This document shows, one piece after another, positions 41,367 through 53,120 of a DNA stretch of 64,000 nucleotides. The stretch is from Hanleya hanleyi (Eukaryota; Mollusca; Polyplacophora; Lepidopleurida; Hanleyidae). Numbering within the stretch: position 1 is the stretch's first letter; each line of letters starts with the position of its first letter. Location: NCBI GenBank assembly GCA_036873755.1, contig JAVTVY010047828.1, positions 124,001-188,000 on the forward strand, given 5' to 3'. The translations under genes and the position numbers were made by a program. The notes beneath the pieces are model-generated. The model ran no database searches. It was not told where the DNA came from and worked only from the letters and a program-made list of their open reading frames with translations.

Positions 41367-44300
41367 ATGCTGAATGGCACGGAGGTAACATATACCGTGG
41401 ATACAGGTGCCACACGGACTATTGTCTCCAATCGGGTGTTTTCTCAGATTCCTGATTTTCTCCGACCTGGATTACGTAAGTCGGTTAGAGGCGTAATATC
41501 CTGTGCAGATGGGAGAGTCCTACAATATACAGGCAATGGTATTTTCGATATTTCCCTTGGAACACTAAAACTAAACCGGGAACTGGTGATCGCAGACATA
41601 GAGGACGAAATCCTGTTGGGAACAGATATTCTACAGAAGGGACCGGATGGACCAGCTGATCTACTAAGTGAAGGGAAAATAGTTTTAAACAAGACAGTTA
41701 TACCCCTCAAACAGATCCCGTTGCCGAAATTGAAAAGGGTAACTGCTACAAATGATATAAACATCCCGGGAATGTGCGAAGTCATATTGGATGCTGTTGT
41801 CAACAAGACTAGCATGGAAGAAGCTGGAACGGAGCTCCTTGTAGAAGGTTCACCCGAATTTACAGAGAAACATTCACTTATCATCGCACCGTGCTTCGTT
41901 GATATTGGGAGTAGCCGAAATATCAAGGTCAGGTTATTCAACCCATTCCCCACATCTAGGGTGATCAAACAAAGCACGTGTGTCGGTTATGTTGAATTTG
42001 TGGACTCGGACATTACAACGCTGCTAGATAAGGAAAATGAATCAGAAGGAAGTAACATGCATGCAATCCGTCGAATCCAACTGATCAATCAACAAATTGA
42101 TATTACCCGTGAAGTATCAGAGGTACCACAGACAAAGAGTAGAGTGAAAATGGGAGTTCAGGAACACCTCATAGACCTATATAAGGAGACCATACACAGA
42201 TTGGAGACTCCCAAACATGATGTTGTAGCTGAAATTCTGACAGAGTACGGAGATGTATTTTCCAAGAATGAGTTTGATATTGGGAGTACAGATTTAGTGG
42301 AACACTCCATCGATACTGGAGATGCTAAGCCCATAAAACAGCCACCCAGAAGATTACCCGTGGCATTTGCTGGCGAGGATAAAAAGGCGCTGGAAACCCT
42401 AGAGAAACAAGGGTCGATACGACCTTCAACTTCACCCATCGTCTTGGTGAGGAAGAAATGTGGTACTATACGCCCATGCATAGATTGCAGACGTCTCAAC
42501 CAGGTAACTAAGAAAGATGCATTCCCACTACCAAGAATCCAGGATTGTCTTGACGCAGTTGAAGGAGCAACTTGGTTTTCAACTCTTGATTTGATCTCTG
42601 CCTATAATCACGTGCCTGTCAAGACAGAAGACATCCCTAAAACAGCGTTTGTCACTAAATATGGATTATTTGAGTGCACAAAAATGCCTTTTAGTCTCTG
42701 CAATTCACCAGCAACATTCCAGAGATGCATAGAACTAGCTCTGTCAGGATTGCAATGGATAACGTGTCTTCTGTACCTAGACGACGTCGTCATATTTGGA
42801 CACACATTTGAACAGCACACACAAAGACTTAAGAAAGTGCTAACAAAGATCAGGCTAGCTAAGCTAAAGTTGAAGCCGACCAAATGTCATCTGATGAAAA
42901 GGGAAGTTAAATTCCTGGGACATGTTATCTCTGCAGACGGAATCCGCCCAAATAAGACTAACATAGAGAAGATTGTGGCCTGGCCTACACCAAGAAATGT
43001 CACAGAAGTTAGGGTTATACTTGGTCTAGGAAGCTACTATCGTCGCTGGGTGAAAGACTTCTCAAAGTTAGTCCATCCACTTACCGAATTAACAAAGAAA
43101 GATATTCCTTTCAAATGGACAGCAAGCTGTGAAGAGGCATTCAACAGCCTGAAGACGGCACTTACAGGAGCAGATATCATGGGTTACCCCAAGGACGGAT
43201 GTTACTTCATCTTGGATACTGATGCCTGTGACATAAGTATTGGAGCAGTACTCTCACAAGTTCAGGGTGACAGAGAGCGTGTCATTTCATATGCGAGCCG
43301 CACCCTCAACAAAGCTGAACGGAACTACTGTGTAACGGACAAAGAGCTCCTGGCAGTAAAATTCTTTGCAGAGTACTATCGTCATTACCTTTTGGGAAGG
43401 AAGTTCCTTATTAGAACAGATCACCAGGCATTGAAATGGCTCTTTAGCCTTAAAGAACCGAAGAATCGGATAGCGAGATGGATCGAAATTCTCTCAGCCT
43501 TTGACTTTGATATCGAACATAGACCCAGAAATCGGCATCAGAATGCCGATGCTATGTCTCGATATCCCAATCCTTTTGATGACGATACATTTCAAGATGG
43601 GACTTTGAAATGTGGTCCTTGTACGAAGTGTCAGAAAAGAGGCGTGGAAATGCAGAGTAATTTGGTAGAGAGCCCCAAAGCCGAAGATGAGCTACGGAGG
43701 GTTAACTCACCCAATAAATTGTCTGCGAATACCAGAACTGACAACTTTTTACGAAGGCTGAGGAATAGGGTGTTTGCGGCAGCCCGTTGGTTTGTGCTGT
43801 TGTTCCTTGGTATGGCCACCCTGAAAGACCTTGAGACTGGGCACATGGCTAGTGGCAAATGCCAGTCATGTCGGAACCTAGAGGTCGGAGTGATCGAGGA
43901 GAACATCATTGAACCATGCGCTGGTAATAATGATGTTACAGAAATTTACCTCGACGCGCAGAACAAAGGATTGGATCCTTCTGCGGTTAATCGCAAAGTT
44001 TCTGAGACACCTTGGATGCAGGGTTATGCTATGTCAACACCGAGGAAAAAGCAACTAGAGGACCCAGATATAGGACCAGTGTTCAAGTCATTTGAGGATG
44101 GTCAACGACTCTCTGGACGAAACGTATGTGCATCGAGTCCAGCCTCAAGACATTACTGGAATTCGTGGGACAACCTGACTGTAATGGATGGAGTACTTTT
44201 CCGGAAATTTCTCCGCAAGGATGCTACTGGCAATCACTGGCAATTCCTGGTTCCCAGAAGAGACCTTGTCCTCAGTCAGATGCACGGGTCCATCCTTGCG

Positions 44301-45407
44301 GGTCACTTAGGTCGTAAAAAGACTAGTGAGAAGGCACTACAGAGATTTTACTGGTGGAAGCTTAGAGAGGATGTAGAAAACTGGATTCGTCGTTGTGATA
44401 CTTGCGGAGCCAACAAAGCCCCGACGAAGTCACCCAGAGCACCTCTTGGAGATATGAGAGTCGGAGCCCCGCTGGACAGGCTATCGACAGATATTTTAGG
44501 GCCTTTTCCAGAAACGGAACGAGGGAATAAGTACATCATAATTGTAACCGACCATTTTACTATTTGGGTGGAGATATTTCCAATCCCGGACCAAACAGCA
44601 GAGACATGTGCTCAAGTCATTTTGAATGAAGTCATTAGTAGGTATGGCTGTCCTTTAGACTTGCACAGTGATCAGGGATCGAATTATACAAGCGACATAT
44701 TTACCGAACTTTGTAAACTACTTGAGATTCGGAAAACTCGAACGACGCCTAGACATCCCCAATGTAATGGAAAGGTGGAACGCTTTAATCGCACACTGGT
44801 ACGAATGATCTGGTCTTACATCAAGGATGATCAGGAAAGCTGGGACCTTTACTTGGGATGTTTAGCTGCAGCATACAGAGCTACCCCTCATGATGGCACA
44901 GGCTTGACTCGAAATTTGCTGATGCTTGGTCGAGAAGTACGACTCCCAGCTGAGGTAATATTTGGTGCCGTTGGTCCAGATGATCAAGAAAACTTGACCA
45001 CATATGGGGAATACGTTGATGAACTTCGTGACAAGTTACAACATGCTCATAATATCACCCGCCAGCGTCTCAAAATCGCAGCCAAGCGACAAAAGAAAAC
45101 TTACGATGGGAAAACATTAGCACACACCTACAAACCGGGGGATTATGTGTGGTACTATCACGAGAAACGAGTGAAGGGTATCAGTGCAAAACTAACACTC
45201 CCATACAGCGGACCACACGTAGTAATCAAGAAATTAAATGACTTGGATTACATCATCCAGATGGATGAAGATGGTAAAAAGAGAGTCGTACACCACAATA
45301 AGTTGAAGCCATATGAGGGTACGTCAGTCCTAAATTGGGCTAAGAAGGCTTTAGCTCACTCCAAGAGTACTGGGATACAAACACGCAGACCTCGAGATGA
45401 CAAGTAG
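41367..45407 (+). CDS. pol: Gypsy Pol polyprotein, intact frame
   Basis: 1346 residues from the first ATG. The frame is actually open upstream to the gag TAG, so the mature protease probably starts earlier. Aspartic protease: VDTGATRTIVS (residues 11-21). RT about 320-530: motif A TLDLISAY (Asp 408), MPFSLCNSPATFQ (440-452), YLDD (470-473). RNase H about 610-735: DTDA (617-620), Glu 660, Asp 685, Asp 728. Then an unusual Cys-containing linker (745-840). Integrase: zinc domain H973, H980, C1010, C1013; catalytic Asp 1042, Asp 1102, Glu 1138. A GPY/F-like C-terminal module (PYSGPHVVI) lies near residue 1295. No chromodomain and no envelope. All catalytic residues I can place are present, so this frame could still encode active enzymes. 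Confidence 0.95.
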   Translation: MLNGTEVTYTVDTGATRTIVSNRVFSQIPDFLRPGLRKSVRGVISCADGRVLQYTGNGIFDISLGTLKLNRELVIADIEDEILLGTDILQKGPDGPADLLSEGKIVLNKTVIPLKQIPLPKLKRVTATNDINIPGMCEVILDAVVNKTSMEEAGTELLVEGSPEFTEKHSLIIAPCFVDIGSSRNIKVRLFNPFPTSRVIKQSTCVGYVEFVDSDITTLLDKENESEGSNMHAIRRIQLINQQIDITREVSEVPQTKSRVKMGVQEHLIDLYKETIHRLETPKHDVVAEILTEYGDVFSKNEFDIGSTDLVEHSIDTGDAKPIKQPPRRLPVAFAGEDKKALETLEKQGSIRPSTSPIVLVRKKCGTIRPCIDCRRLNQVTKKDAFPLPRIQDCLDAVEGATWFSTLDLISAYNHVPVKTEDIPKTAFVTKYGLFECTKMPFSLCNSPATFQRCIELALSGLQWITCLLYLDDVVIFGHTFEQHTQRLKKVLTKIRLAKLKLKPTKCHLMKREVKFLGHVISADGIRPNKTNIEKIVAWPTPRNVTEVRVILGLGSYYRRWVKDFSKLVHPLTELTKKDIPFKWTASCEEAFNSLKTALTGADIMGYPKDGCYFILDTDACDISIGAVLSQVQGDRERVISYASRTLNKAERNYCVTDKELLAVKFFAEYYRHYLLGRKFLIRTDHQALKWLFSLKEPKNRIARWIEILSAFDFDIEHRPRNRHQNADAMSRYPNPFDDDTFQDGTLKCGPCTKCQKRGVEMQSNLVESPKAEDELRRVNSPNKLSANTRTDNFLRRLRNRVFAAARWFVLLFLGMATLKDLETGHMASGKCQSCRNLEVGVIEENIIEPCAGNNDVTEIYLDAQNKGLDPSAVNRKVSETPWMQGYAMSTPRKKQLEDPDIGPVFKSFEDGQRLSGRNVCASSPASRHYWNSWDNLTVMDGVLFRKFLRKDATGNHWQFLVPRRDLVLSQMHGSILAGHLGRKKTSEKALQRFYWWKLREDVENWIRRCDTCGANKAPTKSPRAPLGDMRVGAPLDRLSTDILGPFPETERGNKYIIIVTDHFTIWVEIFPIPDQTAETCAQVILNEVISRYGCPLDLHSDQGSNYTSDIFTELCKLLEIRKTRTTPRHPQCNGKVERFNRTLVRMIWSYIKDDQESWDLYLGCLAAAYRATPHDGTGLTRNLLMLGREVRLPAEVIFGAVGPDDQENLTTYGEYVDELRDKLQHAHNITRQRLKIAAKRQKKTYDGKTLAHTYKPGDYVWYYHEKRVKGISAKLTLPYSGPHVVIKKLNDLDYIIQMDEDGKKRVVHHNKLKPYEGTSVLNWAKKALAHSKSTGIQTRRPRDDK

Positions 45408-45409
45408 AT

Positions 45410-45758
45410 GGGAGGATGAACAGAAGATGGTACAAGGAGTCCAACACCATGAGAGTACCACAAACATCCACACCCATGAAGATGATAATGGTGAGACCAT
45501 GAAGATGATGATGAAGATGACTGTCACTCCTCTGATGATATACCATGGATGAAGATGATGTCACTCCCTGGACCATACCCCATGGATGACCAGAGGACCA
45601 GATGTCCTAACCACAGTTTAGAAGACCAGATGAATGATGTTCATGGAGAAGCTAACCTGAGGAAGACATAAAATACACTGAATTAATATTGTCATGATTA
45701 ATGTACATGAATGATTTCATGTTGATGCATTGATGTTGTTGAGGACAGCTAACATCTA
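45410..45758 (+). other. Untranslated spacer between pol and right LTR
   Basis: Purine-rich GATGAAGATGATG repeats, no frame. An envelope-like gene is not present in this space. Confidence 0.6.
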
Positions 45759-45775
45759 CGAGGGGGGGGGGGCAA
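45759..45775 (+). other. Polypurine tract
   Basis: CGAGGGGGGGGGG then CAA directly before the right LTR start at 45776. It would prime plus-strand DNA synthesis. Confidence 0.7.
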
Positions 45776-48649
45776 TGTGACGAGTCAGAAAAGGGGGGAT
45801 ATATATTTTTTTTGTAGACTAATGCTACGTGAAATGATGCTGATATATATACATTTGCCCTAACGCATAGTAATATATTTTCCCTGTTAGCATTCTTTAA
45901 ATATTTGTTCTAGTTCATAATCAAGTCGTTCTTGTTGCTGTTGTTGTTCTTCTTGTAATTTGACAGAGTTCTGATAGCAACCAATTTTACGTGTTCTAAA
46001 GATGAATACGTCTCTATCCACGTTGGCACTTACTGTAATCTTTAATTGATCATTCTAGTTCCTCGACCAGCAGTTGCCGTAACATGGTTTTCATTGGTGT
46101 TTATTAAACTAACATTTATGCACAATTTCTGACGAAAGATTTCTTCGATGATCGCCATGTTGACGAAAAGATCGAGATCGAGACTCTACACCTGAACCAA
46201 CTTTCAGTTCATTTTAGAGTACTTTTCGTGGATTATCATTAATTATATTTGATTGAAATAATTAGCTTTGATAATTGAGATCCCTATTCAGCTAAGATTG
46301 CGAACAATTAGTTCCAGTTTAATGAGTAATGATGGTAAGCTCTTCTGAGGTTTCCAGGATATGGAAGTGCCCTGTACTCCGATAGGGGGCGCTAACGCTG
46401 CACGAGCGGGAAAGTATAAATTACGTCCTGTGAGCACAGCCAAAGATATAAAAATAACCCTGAAATCCTTTACAACCAGGTAATTAAAAAGGGGACAAGT
46501 ACAGGAAGGAGTATGCCAAAATAAACTGGTAGTCCGTCAGTATCTATATCCATGCACAGACCCTAGAAAAATATCTGGAACCCCGAGATAAATTTCTGGA
46601 CCCCGAGAAAATTCACTGGATAAATGGAAAACTTTGCAAAGGGGTACATTTACTAGTCGATAGGCTAAAATGTATCCCAGAGCTTTGTAATCCATACTAT
46701 TGTAACCAAACAGGAAAAACCTGCTGATATCATATACCCAGGAAATCTACCCCGAGAAAAATATCTGGAACCCCGAGATAAATTTCTGGACCCAGAGAAA
46801 ATTCACTGGATAAATGGAAAACTTTGCAAAGGTGTACATTTACTAGTCGATAGACTAAAATGCATCCCAGAGCTTTGTAATCCATACTATTGTAACCAAA
46901 CAGGAAAAACCTGCTGATATCATATACCCAGGAAATCTACCCCGAGAAAATTATCTGGAACCCCGAGATAAATTTCTGGATCCCGAGAAAATTCACTGGA
47001 TAAATGAAAAACTTTGCAACGGTGTACATTTACTAGTCGATAGGCTAAAATGTATCCCAGAGCTTTGTAATCCATACTATTGTAACCAAATAGGAAAAAC
47101 CTGCTGATATCATATACCCAGGAAATCTACCCCGAGAAAAATATCTGGAACCCCGAGATAAATTTCTGGACCCAGAGAAAATTCACTGGATAAATGGAAA
47201 ACTTTGCAAAGGTGTACATTTACTAGTCGATAGGCTAAAATGTATCCCAGAGCTTTGTAATCCATACTATTGTAACCAAACAGGAAAAACCTGCTGATAT
47301 CATACACCCAGGAAATCCACCCCGAGACAAATATCTGGAACCCCGAGATAAATTTCTGGACCCCGAGAAAGAAATTCACTGGATAAATGGAAAACTTTGC
47401 AAAGGTGTACATTTACTAGTCGATAGGCTAAAGCGTGCCCCAGAGCTTTGTAATCCATACTATTGTAACCAAACAGGAAAAACCTGCTGATCTCATATAC
47501 CCAGGAAATCTACCCCGAGAAAAATATCTGGAACACCGAGATAAATTTCTGGACCCCGAGAAAATTTACTGGATAAATGGAAAACATTGCAGAGGTGTAT
47601 ATTTACTAGTCTATAGGCTAAAATATTACCGAGCTTTGAAATCCATATAGACGTCATTGTTCATATTGATACATTGTTAATATCCAGCCCAGGATCACAG
47701 TGCCACACATACGACAGGTCATTTGATCAACAGCACATATGACAGATTATAGGATTAATGCAGGCACGATTATAACAGGGACAATCACAAGCTTACATCT
47801 AATGAATGCAAAGAGTACGAGAGCTTTCACTCATTAACAGACCAAGTCAGAGTCATAGCACTGAAACATTAAAACACATTCATTCTTTTTAAACGCATCC
47901 CTGGATAAATCAGGGGGTAAGCTTGTCAGCAACACGAGTAGTCGAATACACGGATCCAGCGTATTGGATATAGAGATATCCATGGTATCAATACTTACCT
48001 GAAATCAACCTAATAGAAAATCCAGGGTGTCAAACAGGAATCACGGACGTGAATTACGGACACACACAGATCACACAGACAACTTACAAGTCGGGAAGTA
48101 ACCAGATATAAAGGACGGGGTACGGACGTGAATTACGGACACACACAGATCACCCAGACAACTTACAAGTCGGGAAGTAACCAGATATAAAGGACGGGGT
48201 GAAATTTTATGGAATACCAACGTAACTAACCATCTCCCATTAGAGATCGGGGATATGATGTACAAATTACACAGGATCCAGAAACATACTCAGGACATGA
48301 AAACGGAGTACCACAGAATCTGAACGAAATAACAACAGAACACGGAACATCAGGAGAGCTTACGTTTATTGGATATTCATGTACGATGAATTTAATGATA
48401 TCGCAGTGAATTTATTGATGTAACCAATACAGAGTTTATTATAGGAATAAAAGTTATTCAACTTATTACTGCATTTATCCAGTTATTCAACATTAGACTA
48501 TTCAGTACAATGTGGAATTCCGGTTAGAAACCGGTGGTGTCAGAACTGACTATTGGCGATTTTTATGAAATAATAATCAGCCATCCTGACCGATCAGCTG
48601 GGTATTTTTGCAACAAAGTTGTCTTAGGAATTCCCGGTTGATCGTAACA
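45776..48649 (+). repeat. Right LTR (2874 bp)
   Basis: Counterpart of 35976-38905. A deletion of about 56 bases fuses AATTACGTC directly to CTGTGAGCAC at about 46427, removing the initiator candidate. Scattered substitutions and a 4-base insertion in the fifth tandem unit are the other differences noticed. Confidence 0.95.
46567..47645 (+). repeat. 190-bp tandem repeats in right LTR
   Basis: Units start at 46567, 46757, 46947, 47137, 47327 and 47521; the fifth is 194 bases. The copy number equals that of the left LTR, as expected if the array existed before insertion. Confidence 0.95.
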
Positions 48650-49860
48650 ATATATATATATATATCTGAAATATTGCAACTGACAGCTATAAAATGACAG
48701 AATTGGAGATAATTGATACCGAATTTTTTTTCACATGCTCTAAATTATTTTATTATTTAGTAAATAATAAAAAAAATCAGGCATACCAGTTTAGTGACTG
48801 CGTTTACTGTTATGCTCATTAAGACTAAACATTTTTTATCATCACCACCCACCAAATTTAACAAAATATTTTTCGTCCGACTATATGTACCGACAATCCC
48901 TCACTTGCACAACATTCAGGTTAATCCTTTGTCAAAGAGCTCAGCTGTGCAGATGGCACCGGCAGGTGCACTGGGACACAGTTCGCTTTCATCTGTCTTT
49001 AGCCTAAAAAATATTTTTAATCTATGATAACTGGACTATTTTTCGATATGAAGTTGTCAAAATTTCCATAGATCATGCAAGTGTAATTGCCCTTTTATGG
49101 AATACAATGCAAGATAATTTGATCAATAGCCTATTTATCATATTTACTCCAGTGATCTATAGTTAAACCCCTGCCCCATATTACAGACACAGAGTGAAAG
49201 CACCTATGTGAAAGCACCTGCAGGCACTATCGATGCAGCTCAATGTAAAAGGATTGAATTGAATTTTGTGCAAGTCATGGAATAGACATCTGAGTCAACA
49301 AGATGACGTAATCCATGACCTCTGACCTAAATTTAGTAGTATATGAAACAAATTATATCAACGAAACAACAGTTAGCTTTTTTCACAGCATATATTTGGT
49401 ACAATCTCAGTAAACTCAGATATAATATCATGGAATATTGTATCTGAATTCAGCCCTATATAAATTTGTTAGCCAATCAGGTGGCTAGCTTAGTGAAACA
49501 ATTTCAAAATCACGCCCACAGTAATTACACATGGTAGCATGGAGTCTAATATATAAACATTATCCTGAAACAGTATCCATATATGGCATCATTTCCAGAC
49601 AGTGTGTGTGGTAAACCGTAAAGATCAAAGAGTTTACTCCCATCGAAAAGAGCGGCTGTGTTAGGGGGAAGAAAATATTAAAGGATTGTGCTGTGCGATT
49701 ATGTTAATCTCCATGAACTAAACGTCAATCAAGTGATCTGAATGGTCAATATACATAGAATGTAACTTGTTGCTTTGATGATTGACCGAAAAATAGTCAC
49801 ATTTCTCATGAACCAATCCCATGTGTACTAGGGCTATCTAGGATAGAGATCCACACCGTT
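48650..49860. other. Gene-free flank of the Gypsy element
   Basis: (TA)n at 48650-48663, right-hand ATAT duplication at 48650-48653, then AT-rich sequence without a recognised gene or repeat. The 77-codon frame at 48794-49027 has no known domain. Confidence 0.5.
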
Positions 49861-49862
49861 TA

Positions 49863-50082
49863 GTTCCTCACCAGTGAAAACATTGTGTCCTGAGCGGTAT
49901 GGTACCATAGTGGTGACTATATATATCTTCACCGTAACGATACCATTGCGTTACCGGAGCACACACACAACCGTCGATGGTCCATTCTGGTACCGATATC
50001 ATATGGTACTGTTATAGTGTAGATGTAGTCACCATGATGGTACCATATCGCTCTGGTCACAATGTTTCCACTGGTGGGTAAC
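49863..50082. mobile_element. 220-bp hairpin MITE
   Basis: Outer ~55 bases on each side are inverted repeats with several mismatches (tips GTTCCTCACCAGTG and CACTGGTGGGTAAC; inner blocks GGTATGGTACCAT and ATGGTACCATATC). A TTA trinucleotide directly flanks both ends (49860-49862, 50083-50085), a possible target duplication. No coding content. Confidence 0.65.
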
Positions 50083-50329
50083 TTATATGTGTACCCCTGG
50101 TTTCAGCGAGGATGGGTGCACAGCAGAGATGACTGATATCATTTGGTTTACCAGAATTTACTTAGACACATGGATTATTTAAAAAAAAACATCTGTGAAA
50201 ATGAAAGATTTGTTGAAGGAACACCACTTTTTGATGATATGAAGGTACATGGTCGCAAAAAAAATTCATCCGTCAGCCAAATTATGATAATTAACATTCG
50301 TACAACAATCCATCAAGCTCTCTTAAAAG

Positions 50330-50930
50330 TAAAAGTGAAAGTATCCTCCAGTCCGCTCTTCTTGTTGCAATTATCCTGCTTATTCCTGTGCTATGAATTA
50401 AGTGAAAGTATCCTTCAGCCGTCTTATACTGCTGCAACTGGAAGTATGTCAGTCCTCCCTTATTGTAAATGTAAGTGAAATTATCATATTTCTGCAGGAA
50501 TTGTATTGTTTTGATTGCTTACCCTGACTTGCCTATTAAATGTACAAGGCTGTTGCGAAGTCACACTTGACCAGTTGGCATATCGATTGAAGGGTTCTTG
50601 TGTATCCTGACAGACAATACCTGTGAACTGATAGAGTATGCAGTGGGAATGTTATCCAACCTTGATTATGCATTTCTTACTTTTGCCTTGCTGATTATGT
50701 ATATTCATGAAAAGGCAGGGGAAAAAGCTTTTCAATATCACCGTGTATTCCCATGCATCGACTGGTATACTTATAGTAACTTATAGTATCCTTCAGTCCT
50801 CTCATTGTTAATGCAAGTGAAAGTATATCCTTCTGTCTTATCATATTGTTAAAGCAAGTGAAAGTATCCTCCATTTGACTCATTAATTGTCATTGCAAGA
50901 TAAAGTATGCTTTAGTCCTCTTGTTATTCA
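50330..50930. repeat. Scattered ~45-bp repeats (AAGTGAAAGTATCCTYCAGTC)
   Basis: GTGAAAGTATCC(T/C)CAGTCC followed by a T-rich arm and TTGTTAATGCAA recurs at least six times, at 50333, 50400, 50786, 50815, 50855 and 50900. Unrelated sequence separates two clusters. Frames crossing it (e.g. 50143-50478) are not convincing. Confidence 0.6.
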
Positions 50931-51061
50931 TGTGAGCGAGTGCCCCTCACTGGCTCTCATGTTTGTTCTAATTGTTTGCTTGTTTTGTGGGCACGACTTC
51001 CATGTATCTAATACAATAAATATCGCATATCATATCATACCACATTCTTACATGATATGTA

Positions 51062-51130
51062 ATAAATCAAATTTAAAGTGGGCCTATCGTAAAGTATACG
51101 GTATGTTCGGCCTACTTTAAATTTTATTTA
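51062..51130. repeat. Hairpin with 23-base arms
   Basis: AAATTTAAAGTGGGCC (left arm 51062-51084) pairs with GGCCTACTTTAAATTT (51108-51130), with two mismatches and a loop of about 23 bases. Confidence 0.75.
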
Positions 51131-51639
51131 CTTTATATTAATGTTCTGTGGCGTTGAGTACGTAATTTTGAGTGGGTAAGAAATAAATGGATAAGATTAT
51201 CATTATTATTAAAAATAAAATTTTGTTTTAACCAAGTGCTGGAGTCTATAACCTAAATTTAAGGTTGATTGCAGCGAAGTAGAGAATCAGAGCCTACTAT
51301 TATTTGTATTGTTTCAATTGTATATTGTTCTATGATATAAAATATTTACGTCATTAACATTATTGAAATTAAATCCACCCATGTATATTTTTCATAGATT
51401 TATTGGACCTTTACTCTTTTAGTGTTGGTTTGAATAGTAGCGTGAAAAGTTTTTCTAAGTTTGAATCGGGGGGACCAACTAATTTCTTTTTATGAAAATT
51501 AGTTTTACCTCTCTTTAATATACTCCTCTGATAAATATTGCATGGTCCCTTAAATCCATACTATTAAAGGAGCCTTCGCCGGCTTCGTACGTGCCTCCGT
51601 CCGTGCCTCCGTTGTAGTGGGGCGGATATGTGGCAAAGT

Positions 51640-51925
51640 ACAGGAGGATTGTGGGTTTGGTGGTAAAAGCATCAAAATTGGCACATTTGAAGTTTATTAT
51701 ATAGTAAACGAGTTTAGATATAGGGCCAAGCTAAATTTTCTCCGTGGATGCCCGGAAATGGCAAAATCCAAGATGGCCACCATAGTGAAGCAGATATGTG
51801 AAATAATTGTGGTAAAGACACCAAAATTGGCACAGTTGATGATCAGAATGTACTTAATGATTCCAGATATAGGGCCAAGCTCAATTTTTCTTTTATGCCC
51901 GTAAACTGAGACAATCCAAGATGGC
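51640..51925. repeat. Two diverged ~150-bp units (CCAAGATGGCCACCAT)
   Basis: GGTAAAAGCATCAAAATTGG...CCAAGATGGCCACCAT at 51660-51784 is repeated, diverged, at 51812-51930. The second unit is the outer part of the large inverted repeat. Another AAGGCCGCCATCTTGG occurs near 62160. Confidence 0.65.
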
Positions 51926-52608
51926 CACCATGTGCGTTGTGAAAATCTATTAAACAGCATATCTCCTTGAATACATGTCACAAAAACATGATTAAAATGT
52001 TGTTTTATATGTTTTCGTACACAAGGAAGCCATTACTGATGCAGAAATATGACAATTTATCATATTTTATAACTTCAGGACATGTGTCAGAATATCTATA
52101 TTAACCAGTCCATATGTGATCAATTTGATGATCAGTAGACACTAAACAATTTAAGATACAGTGTCATTACGATTTTGTGCAATATCAGCTATATGTGTGA
52201 ACATCAAAGATTGTGTCCATACGATTCACGCATAACAAGAAGTTCCATATCGTAGTCACTTAAGAACATACATATCTGAATGCAATATTATTTTCTATAT
52301 GTTTTCATGAACACAAAACATCGGGCAATCGACAGAAATGCATTGCAATCATAATTATATACGAATGCATGCGAAATAGCTGCAGTTTATGAACAAAACC
52401 CAAAATTTGTCCGATCCTTTAAGCAAATATCATTCATCATATCATTCTTATTATTTCCCCAGAAATAAGGCTTCCAATACCTAACTGCACCGAAAACCAA
52501 CATAGATACGCCATCAAGAAACGCCACAATCAAGCAAACCAAAACAACATATTATTATGACAAATAAATCTGTGTTTCTCTTCTTGCAGATGACTGATTA
52601 GAACTACC

Positions 52609-53120
52609 ATGCCAGCGAAGAAGCGATGTAAGATTGTACAAGATGACAGTCTGCAACCATCGACGTCGACAGCCGGCCATCACCATATGGATTGGAGCCG
52701 TTGTGCCCTGTGCCAAGTACATTCATCAGAAGTGCTCCACTGCCCAGCAAGGTCGAAGAGGACAGATGATGGGGTTGGGTAAGACCGCGTGGGTGACATT
52801 TTAACAAAGTTCCGAGACTTAGGCGAACAGCCAATTTCTGTGGACATAGCTCTGTAAGATGATGGCGATGGAATCTCTCAGACACTTGCCAAATATAGTG
52901 CCCAGTGGCACACATCTTGCCGTTTGAAATGTTCTTCAAGTCGACTGGCACGACTAGAGTCGTGAACAATACCTCCATGTGAAGGTGACACCCGAGATCG
53001 CCCTTACACGCGGCGCCATGTTGCATGCGAAGATGTAACATCAAAAGGTGACACATGTTTCTTCTGTGACGAAGGTGCAACAGAGAGTGCCCCTCTGCAC
53101 GATGTTTGGCAAGTGTCTGA
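52609..53120 (+). pseudogene. Cys-rich uncharacterised metazoan protein fragment, broken
   Basis: Single reading frame from ATG 52609: MPAKKRCKIVQDD, then DWSRCALCQVHSSEVLHCPA, a TAA at 52780, GDILTKFRDLGEQPISVDIA, another TAA, DDGDGISQTLAKYSAQWHTS with CRLKC, a TGA, and CFFCDEGATESAPLHD in the centre of the hairpin. The order C-x2-C / CPA / DDGDGI / WH.SCR / CFFC matches a multi-copy uncharacterised family I recall from mollusc, cnidarian and fish genomes; its function is unknown to me. Just upstream, a pyrimidine run and CAG (52577-52589) look like a splice acceptor, so this was an internal or first coding exon. Three stops make it dead. Confidence 0.55.

Larger units (their letters stand above)
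35976..48649 (+). mobile_element. Gypsy/Ty3 LTR retrotransposon, 12.7 kb, two long LTRs
   Basis: LTRs 35976-38905 and 45776-48649 begin TGTGACGAGTCAG and end CGTAACA. A 4-base duplication ATAT flanks it (35972-35975 and 48650-48653), though the right flank is a TA repeat, so the match is weak evidence. Behind the left LTR lies a primer-binding site for tRNA-Leu; a poly-G polypurine tract precedes the right LTR. Order of domains is gag, protease, RT, RNase H, integrase, which defines Gypsy/Ty3. There is no envelope frame. Pol is intact, gag is broken by a TGA, two PLE insertions and a TAG. Few LTR-LTR differences plus one ~56-base deletion in the right LTR indicate a fairly recent insertion. 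Confidence 0.95.

Noticed and set aside
50143..50478. 111-codon plus frame
   Set aside because: Spans low-complexity and 45-base repeats; no recognisable domain.
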